Below are positions 6,862-12,038 of a stretch of 12,038 bases of DNA, in pieces. Numbering within the stretch: the first letter of the stretch is position 1; each line of letters opens with the position of its first letter. The notes under the pieces were generated by a model. That model had not been told where the DNA came from and did no database searches. It saw only the letters and a list, made by a program, of their open reading frames with translations. The stretch spans positions 1 through 12,038 of the forward strand of contig JACQVU010000244.1 of NCBI GenBank assembly GCA_016209585.1. Reading direction: 5' to 3'. The DNA is from Planctomycetota bacterium (lineage in GTDB: Bacteria > Planctomycetota > UBA8742 > JACQVU01). The position numbers and the translations under genes are program-made.

Positions 6862-9800
6862 CTACTTCTCCGACGCCTCTTTTAGCAGGCGCTCCAGTTC
6901 GGCGAACGCTTGGTCGCGGTTCTCCGCGATGGCCTGGATCTGCTTCTCTGACGCCATCTTCAACTGGATGGCCACGTCGTCGACGGAAATGCTGGCCAGC
7001 GCGTACCATTCGCCGGTCGGCGCCGGCTCGCGCTTAACAATCTGTGATCCGGACATCACGGTGTCGATCACCGCGCGGGTCACGTTCCGGACCTGCGCTT
7101 CGTCGACCGGCGTTGTCGCTCCGGGAACCGCGGCCTCGCGCAGGCACTGGGAGAGCACGGCCTGGACCTTCTCCGTCAGAACCTCCGCCAGTTTCGCGCG
7201 GGCGGCGGCGTTGGCGCTCTCCATCGCGAGGCTCAGATTGCCCTTGGCCGTTCCCACGCCGCCGGCGTAGAAGGCCTTCCCCGGATCCAGCGGCCGCGCC
7301 AGAATCCACTCCGGAACCGTGTTCTTCTCCAGGATCGCCCGCTGCGCCGGCGTCAGCGTCGGCGCCTCCCCCTGCGCCTCTTGCCTCGCTTTCTCTTCCG
7401 CCTCTTCCTCGGCGGCGAACTGGTCCCAGGGGAAGGTGGCGCCCTTTTCCTTCGCCGCGCGGAAGCGGGTGAGTTGGCGGCAGTAGAAGTGCACCTGGCG
7501 CGGGTGAAGGGCGAGCGCCTTCTCTTCTTCCGCGATGGCGTCATCGACGCGGCCGGAGCGGAAGAGAGCCTCGGCGAACGTGTCGTGAAAGTAGAAGCGG
7601 GTGGTGTCGGGCGCGCCAGCCACGGCGCGGGCCGCGAAGCGCAGGGCTTCGGGCAAGCGGTGGCCACACTTGGCGAAGCACCACGCGACGGAGTTGCAGG
7701 CTAAGAGAGACTCGTTGGACGGGCGGTCGGGGGAAGCGCCGGTGACGCGGGTGAGGTCGTTTTCATAGGCCGCGAGGACGCGATCCGCGAGCGACCGGAC
7801 ATTGCGGTGGGCGGCGAACGCGGCCGCGCGGGCGGCGTCGGCTTCCTCCTGTTGGCCGGCCGCGCGGCGCGCGATCGCGGCGCCGGCCAGTTCATCGCGC
7901 ACCACGGCCCAGGCCATGGCGTGGTTCGAGTCAGTGTCGCGGTCATTATCCTTGCGGGTCGCGGTCTCGTAGAACTCGTAGAATCGAATGGCGGCGCGCG
8001 CGCCCGCCGGGTTCTCGATCTGCACCAGGGCGTCGGCGCAGTCCTTGCGGCGCTGCAACTCCTTGAGGTCGCCGGCTGGCAGGTGGGCTTCGTCGATGAG
8101 GGCCATGAGCGTTTCCAGGGCGGCCGCGGCTTGCAGCATGCCGAGGGCGCGGGAAGCGCGCTCGCGGAGGTAGGGTTCCTCGGCGCGGAGGAGATCCATC
8201 CAGAACGCCACCGCGCGGGGGTTGTCGATGTTGTCGAGGGCCTCCAGCGCCTGGCGGTAGTCGGGGGCGATGGTGGTGTCGCGGGCGATCTCAGCGAGCA
8301 TGTCGACCGCGGTGTCGTCGGCCAGGGCCTCGCAGACGCCGATCACGGCCAGGTTGAGGTGGTAGTCGAATTCAAACACCCGCCGCCGCGCCGCGTTGAG
8401 ATGTTCATACGCTTTCTCCGCCTCGCCGCGGCTGGCGTAGTGGCGGGCGAGGAAGACGTGCTTCCAGACGAAGAGTTTCTCGACCCCGTTGATCTCCCAG
8501 CGGGAAGCGCCGGAGGTGGTGAGGTCGTCGATCTTCCGCGCCAGCGCGGCGAGGGCGGCGCGCTCCTCTTCTATGCGTTGGTCGCAGCGGGGGTCGGCGT
8601 GGACGATCTCCAGCAGTTCCTTGTCGATCCGGCCGATGAGTTCGTTCTCCGTCACGCGGGGGTCGGCCGCGGCGCGCTCGCTGGCGCGCGCCTTGGCGCT
8701 GACCAGGTGGCGTTCAGCCTCCTGGGGCTGGCCGGCGCGGGCCAGCGCCCGGCCCAGGCGGAACTGGTCGAGCGGGTCGAACTCCTCCGGGTGACCGTCG
8801 ATCAGCGCGCCCAGCACGCGGGCGGCCGGCGCCCAGCGTTCCATGTCGATGAGCAGACCGCCGACCTCCCGCAAAGTGTCCGCCTCGGTGGCGGCGTCGC
8901 CCACCAGCGCCTCCACCGCCGCGCGCTCGGCCTCGATCCGCGCCGGCGCGTCGGGGGCCTTGTCGCGCTCCGCCACCACCGCCAGCCGGGCGGCGCACAG
9001 GGCCATCTTCGCGCGGATGCCGGCAAGCCCGGCCGGCGGGGTTTCCGCCGCCACGCCCGGAAGCGCCAGCAGGCGGGTGAAATAGCGGCCGGCCTCCTCC
9101 CAGTCGCCGCGCCCGTAAGCGTCGGTCGCGAACGCGTTGAGGTTGGCCGGCGTGGGGTGGAGATCGATCGCCAGGGCCATGCACTTGCGGCTTTCGGCCG
9201 CGGCGCCGCTTCGCGCGAAGCGATTCGCGAGCAGTTCCAACAGCGGGGCGTCGCGCCGTTTCAACGCGATACCGATCAGCCAGTCGGCGGTGGTGGCGCC
9301 GGGGGGCGCCAGTTTCAACCCCAGCGAGAGGTCGACCGCCGTGAGGCGCACCTGCGCGTCAGGGTCGTAATACAACACCCGCTCAAGGACCACCACGGCG
9401 TGCTCCATCCCCGCCTTCGACACCGCCTGGCTGACCACCACGCGGCGGGCGGCGGCGTCCTTTTGCCCGAAGCCGTCCATGTGTCCTTTCAACCGCGCCG
9501 CCATGTCGGGCGGGAAGGTCCAGCGGGCCGAGGCCACCAGCCGCTCGGCGCGCCAGCGCGTTTCGGGGGAGCAGCCGCCGGCGGCCAGCGCCTTCTCCAG
9601 CGCCGGGACGGCCGCGCCGCCGGCCTTTTCCAGGTCGGCCATCGCGGCTTCGCGCTCCGACCAGACGGGACTGTCAAGGCGCGCGACCGCCGTCTGAATC
9701 TGCTCGTCCGTAGGAGGCGGTGGGGGCGGCGAAGCCGGCGGCGGGGCGTCCGCTGCGCTGGGCTTCTGCGCCGGGGACTGGTAGTCGGCGGGGGCGATCA

Positions 9801-10200
9801 GGAACTTGTCGCCGTTCCAGACCAGTTTGAGGTCCAGCCCGCTGGATTCCATGACTTGGCCCAAGGCTGCTTCGAGGGGGAGGTCATCCGCTTCGAGGTG
9901 GATCATCACTGCTTCGGGAGATCCATGGTTGACCGCGGGATCCACCGCGATCGGCACGTCGTAAAACGATCCGAGGATCGCGACCGCGGTGGTTAACTTG
10001 GCGCGCTTGAGAAACAGGTTCACCCGCTGGTCGCGCAGCCGTTCCTCGTACTTCTGCCGCAGCGCATCCCCCGCTTCCGCCGCGGCCTTGGGGTCCGCGG
10101 GCGCTTCCTGCGCGAAGAGGAGCGCTCGGCGGTCAACCGAGACCGCGAGCAGCGCGATGAGCGCGCAGCGCAACACGATGCTAGCGTGAGAGGTTCGCAT
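6862..10200 (-). CDS. Exported STN/HEAT/TPR repeat protein with LPP20-like C-terminus
   Basis: A 1112-residue protein predicted to be exported. It starts with a short basic N-terminus and hydrophobic stretch (8-29, cleavage plausibly near A30-Q-E-A). Residues 58-136 resemble the secretin/TonB short N-terminal (STN) domain: V-N-L-F-L, A-V-A-I-L, I-A-V-D-P, L-P-L-E-A-A-L, L-I-A-P. A proline-rich linker (143-163) and HEAT-like repeats (172-225 and about 645-735) follow. TPR-like helical pairs occupy at least 360-500 and 830-912. A charged linker (928-945) leads to an LPP20-like region (968-1080) with F-Y-A-G-G-V-G-T-A, N-A-A-A-R-A-K-L-A and E-W-Y-A-L-A-S-I-S-V. The role is probably scaffold or protein interaction in the envelope or periplasm; no catalytic motif is seen. 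It starts 5 bp after the kinase stop, so it is very likely co-transcribed and may be functionally tied to the kinase. Confidence 0.85.
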   Translation of the reverse strand: MRTSHASIVLRCALIALLAVSVDRRALLFAQEAPADPKAAAEAGDALRQKYEERLRDQRVNLFLKRAKLTTAVAILGSFYDVPIAVDPAVNHGSPEAVMIHLEADDLPLEAALGQVMESSGLDLKLVWNGDKFLIAPADYQSPAQKPSAADAPPPASPPPPPPTDEQIQTAVARLDSPVWSEREAAMADLEKAGGAAVPALEKALAAGGCSPETRWRAERLVASARWTFPPDMAARLKGHMDGFGQKDAAARRVVVSQAVSKAGMEHAVVVLERVLYYDPDAQVRLTAVDLSLGLKLAPPGATTADWLIGIALKRRDAPLLELLANRFARSGAAAESRKCMALAIDLHPTPANLNAFATDAYGRGDWEEAGRYFTRLLALPGVAAETPPAGLAGIRAKMALCAARLAVVAERDKAPDAPARIEAERAAVEALVGDAATEADTLREVGGLLIDMERWAPAARVLGALIDGHPEEFDPLDQFRLGRALARAGQPQEAERHLVSAKARASERAAADPRVTENELIGRIDKELLEIVHADPRCDQRIEEERAALAALARKIDDLTTSGASRWEINGVEKLFVWKHVFLARHYASRGEAEKAYEHLNAARRRVFEFDYHLNLAVIGVCEALADDTAVDMLAEIARDTTIAPDYRQALEALDNIDNPRAVAFWMDLLRAEEPYLRERASRALGMLQAAAALETLMALIDEAHLPAGDLKELQRRKDCADALVQIENPAGARAAIRFYEFYETATRKDNDRDTDSNHAMAWAVVRDELAGAAIARRAAGQQEEADAARAAAFAAHRNVRSLADRVLAAYENDLTRVTGASPDRPSNESLLACNSVAWCFAKCGHRLPEALRFAARAVAGAPDTTRFYFHDTFAEALFRSGRVDDAIAEEEKALALHPRQVHFYCRQLTRFRAAKEKGATFPWDQFAAEEEAEEKARQEAQGEAPTLTPAQRAILEKNTVPEWILARPLDPGKAFYAGGVGTAKGNLSLAMESANAAARAKLAEVLTEKVQAVLSQCLREAAVPGATTPVDEAQVRNVTRAVIDTVMSGSQIVKREPAPTGEWYALASISVDDVAIQLKMASEKQIQAIAENRDQAFAELERLLKEASEK

Positions 10201-10205
10201 GGCGG

Positions 10206-12017
10206 CTACGTTGCCTTTCCCGGCTCGGCCTCTTTGAACGCTTCCCGCGACGGGAAGATGGCCACGACCTGGTTGAGGCCGAAGGAGGTCATTTTCTTCA
10301 CGTCCCTGCGGCCGGCGGCGATCACGGTGAGCGATCCGCCGTTGGCGGCGAGGGCCTTGGCCCCTTCCACGAGTATTGTAATGTATTCGGAGTTTATCCC
10401 GGAGGTTTTTGAGAGGTCCACCACGAGGCGCACGTCCCGCTGGGCGGCGAACTCAGCGACCAGTTGGCGCACCATCACCTGGTCGCGCTTGCGGTCCAGC
10501 CCCTCCCCCTGAACGGCCACGGCCATGCGGCCCGCGAGTTTTCCCAGGCGCACGTGCCGCGTGAGCCGCACCCGCAGGTTGCAGCCCAGACAGCGGACGC
10601 GCCGCATGGCCAGGGAAGCCACCGGGTCCACGGCGTGTTTGCAGCGCAGGCAGGCGTAGGCCAGGCGGGCGACCTGCGCCGGGGCCTCGTCTTCATAGTG
10701 GAGCAGGCCGTCTTTCGCCAGAATTTCGCCCAGGGGCACTTGCAGGTTCTGCTCGGAGGCGAACCGCTTCTGCTGCGCGACGGCGCGGTCGATGTCGTCG
10801 CCCGAGAGGCGCGCGGTCGACAGCCGCCGGGACTCGCGCTCGAACATGTCGGGCCCGCTGTTGGCCTTGTTGAAGTCGACGCGGGCCAGCGATTCGAGCA
10901 CGTGGTCGACGGTGGCCGGGCGCTTCTCCGGCCGCTTCTGGAGCATCCAGTAGATGAGGTTGGCGAGGGCGTTGGGGATGCGCGGGTTGTGGACCTTCGG
11001 CGACTTGGGCGTCTCCGTCTGGTGCTTCAGCATGATGGCGGTGGGGGTCTCGCCGTCGAAGGGGTAGACGCCGGTGAGCAGGTAGTAGAGGGTGATGCCG
11101 AGGGAGTAGATGTCGGTGCGGTGGTCAACCTGGAAGCCGTCACACTGTTCCGGGCTCATGAAGCGGGGTGAACCGACCACGTGGCCGGAGCGGGTGAGGT
11201 TGGAGAAGCCGCCGGTCATGCGCGCCAGGCCGAAGTCGGTGACCTTGAGGAACATCTCTTCGGTGAGAAGGAGGTTCTCAGGCTTCAGGTCGCGGTGCAC
11301 GATGCCCATGAGGTGGGCCTCGCGCACCCCCTCCAGCGCCTGTTTGACGATGGAGAGCGACTGTTCCATCGTGGGGAAGCCGCGGGCGTAGATGATCTCG
11401 TCGAGCGCCTTGCCCTCCACCAACTCCATCACCATGAAGTAGACGCCGTCGGCGTGCCCCGCCTCCCGCACCGAGACCACGTTGGGGTGGCGGATGGAGC
11501 CAGCCAGTTTCGCCTCGCGCAGGAAGCGGCGGACGTAGTCGCGGTTCTCGGAGTACTGGGGCGAGAGCATCTTGAGCGCGAAGTCGCGCGCGTTGCGCAC
11601 GTTGCGGGCGCGATAGACCACGCCCATGCCGCCGTAGCCCAGCCGGTCGATGAGCAGCCAGTCGTTGAGGATCTTGCCGAGCCAGGGGTCCCGCTTGCCC
11701 TTCTTCTTCGCGATGTTCTCCTGGATGGCCCGGATTTCGTCGGGGGCCATGGGCGGCCCCTCGATGGTCGATTCCTTCGACTTCAGCGCCGCTTCCCGGT
11801 CTTTCTGTTGCAGTTCCAGCAGCACGGGGAGATCGTCGTCCTTGATGTAGCCCAGTTCCAGCATCACCATCCCCAGGTGGCGCGGAAAAGAGGAGTTGCA
11901 CTGCACCCGGAAACACTCTTCCAGTTGGCGCGGGGAGACGAAGCCGTGTTCGACCGCCACGCGCCCGAACTCGGCGTCGTTCCTGGGGTTGGTGTTCAGC
12001 GCCCGGTTGAGAACCAT
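10206..12017 (-). CDS. Ser/Thr protein kinase with flanking MshE-N-like modules, zinc ribbon and STAS
   Basis: A Hanks-type Ser/Thr kinase of 603 residues without an obvious membrane segment. Residues 14-72 resemble the MshE/GspE N-terminal module (G-R-V-A-V-E-H-G-F-V-S then L-G-M-V-M-L-E-L-G-Y-I). The kinase spans about 118-378 and is complete: glycine loop G-Y-G-G-M-G (127-132), K149, E168, H-R-D-L-K-P-E-N (241-248) with D243, D-F-G (261-263) and S-P-E-Q (288-291). A second MshE-N-like module lies at 403-452. A zinc ribbon follows (C456-x2-C459, C476-x2-C479), then a STAS-like domain (495-595) with D-L-S...I-N-S (534-543), whose S543 is at the usual acceptor position. It may phosphorylate its own STAS domain or the adjacent exported protein; this is inference. 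No Shine-Dalgarno precedes ATG 12017 and the frame is open to the window edge, so the true start may lie outside. Confidence 0.9.
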   Translation of the reverse strand: MVLNRALNTNPRNDAEFGRVAVEHGFVSPRQLEECFRVQCNSSFPRHLGMVMLELGYIKDDDLPVLLELQQKDREAALKSKESTIEGPPMAPDEIRAIQENIAKKKGKRDPWLGKILNDWLLIDRLGYGGMGVVYRARNVRNARDFALKMLSPQYSENRDYVRRFLREAKLAGSIRHPNVVSVREAGHADGVYFMVMELVEGKALDEIIYARGFPTMEQSLSIVKQALEGVREAHLMGIVHRDLKPENLLLTEEMFLKVTDFGLARMTGGFSNLTRSGHVVGSPRFMSPEQCDGFQVDHRTDIYSLGITLYYLLTGVYPFDGETPTAIMLKHQTETPKSPKVHNPRIPNALANLIYWMLQKRPEKRPATVDHVLESLARVDFNKANSGPDMFERESRRLSTARLSGDDIDRAVAQQKRFASEQNLQVPLGEILAKDGLLHYEDEAPAQVARLAYACLRCKHAVDPVASLAMRRVRCLGCNLRVRLTRHVRLGKLAGRMAVAVQGEGLDRKRDQVMVRQLVAEFAAQRDVRLVVDLSKTSGINSEYITILVEGAKALAANGGSLTVIAAGRRDVKKMTSFGLNQVVAIFPSREAFKEAEPGKAT

Positions 12018-12038
12018 GCGTGGGTGCTGGGTGGCGGG

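Noticed and set aside
6848..6862. Four-base-pair G/C stem at the convergent junction as a terminator
   Set aside because: The stem is short, the loop is seven bases, and no U-tract follows on either strand.
7807..9996. A 729-residue open frame on the plus strand opposite the repeat protein
   Set aside because: Its composition (Gly, Val, Arg, His) is typical of an antisense shadow, and the minus-strand frame shows a signal peptide, STN, HEAT, TPR and LPP20-like features.

Overview
The window is a GC-rich (about 70%) bacterial chromosome segment, almost fully coding, with eight genes in two convergent blocks. No RNA gene, CRISPR array, insertion sequence or phage gene is visible. The style suggests a Planctomycetota-like lineage or a neighbouring environmental phylum. 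The signs are a Ser/Thr kinase embedded among type II secretion/MshE-N-like modules with a STAS tail, a secreted protein pairing a secretin-type short N-terminal domain with HEAT repeats, and several starts without a clear Shine-Dalgarno. This is inference from domain style; nothing in the window fixes the taxonomy.

Plus-strand block (88-6837). A dGTPase-family HD phosphohydrolase (dgt) is followed by an amidohydrolase-fold protein that has lost most of its metal ligands. Next come a STAS-fused MlaE-type lipid ABC permease and its MlaF-type ATPase. The first four genes are spaced 1 to 24 bp apart and look like one operon. After a 56-bp gap and a modest local GC dip come two radical SAM proteins (4135-5082 and 5098-6837). 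They share the core H-G...V-P-G-x-F...A-G-x-R-N signature and the same C-terminal cysteine module, so they are probably paralogues. The second is much longer and seems to carry two auxiliary cysteine clusters. An MCE-domain (MlaD) gene, the usual partner of MlaE/MlaF, is absent here.

Minus-strand block (12017-6862, read right to left). A multi-domain Ser/Thr protein kinase (MshE-N-like module, kinase, second MshE-N-like module, zinc ribbon, STAS) lies 5 bp upstream of a 1112-residue exported repeat protein (signal peptide, secretin-type short domain, proline linker, HEAT and TPR repeats, LPP20-like C-terminus). The two are almost certainly co-transcribed and plausibly form a signalling and envelope-scaffold pair. 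The kinase start is uncertain because its frame stays open to the right edge of the window.

The best candidates for something undescribed are the tandem radical SAM pair (possibly a peptide or small-molecule modification system, no precursor peptide seen) and the kinase/exported-repeat-protein pair. The degenerate amidohydrolase sitting just before the lipid transporter genes is also unusual.
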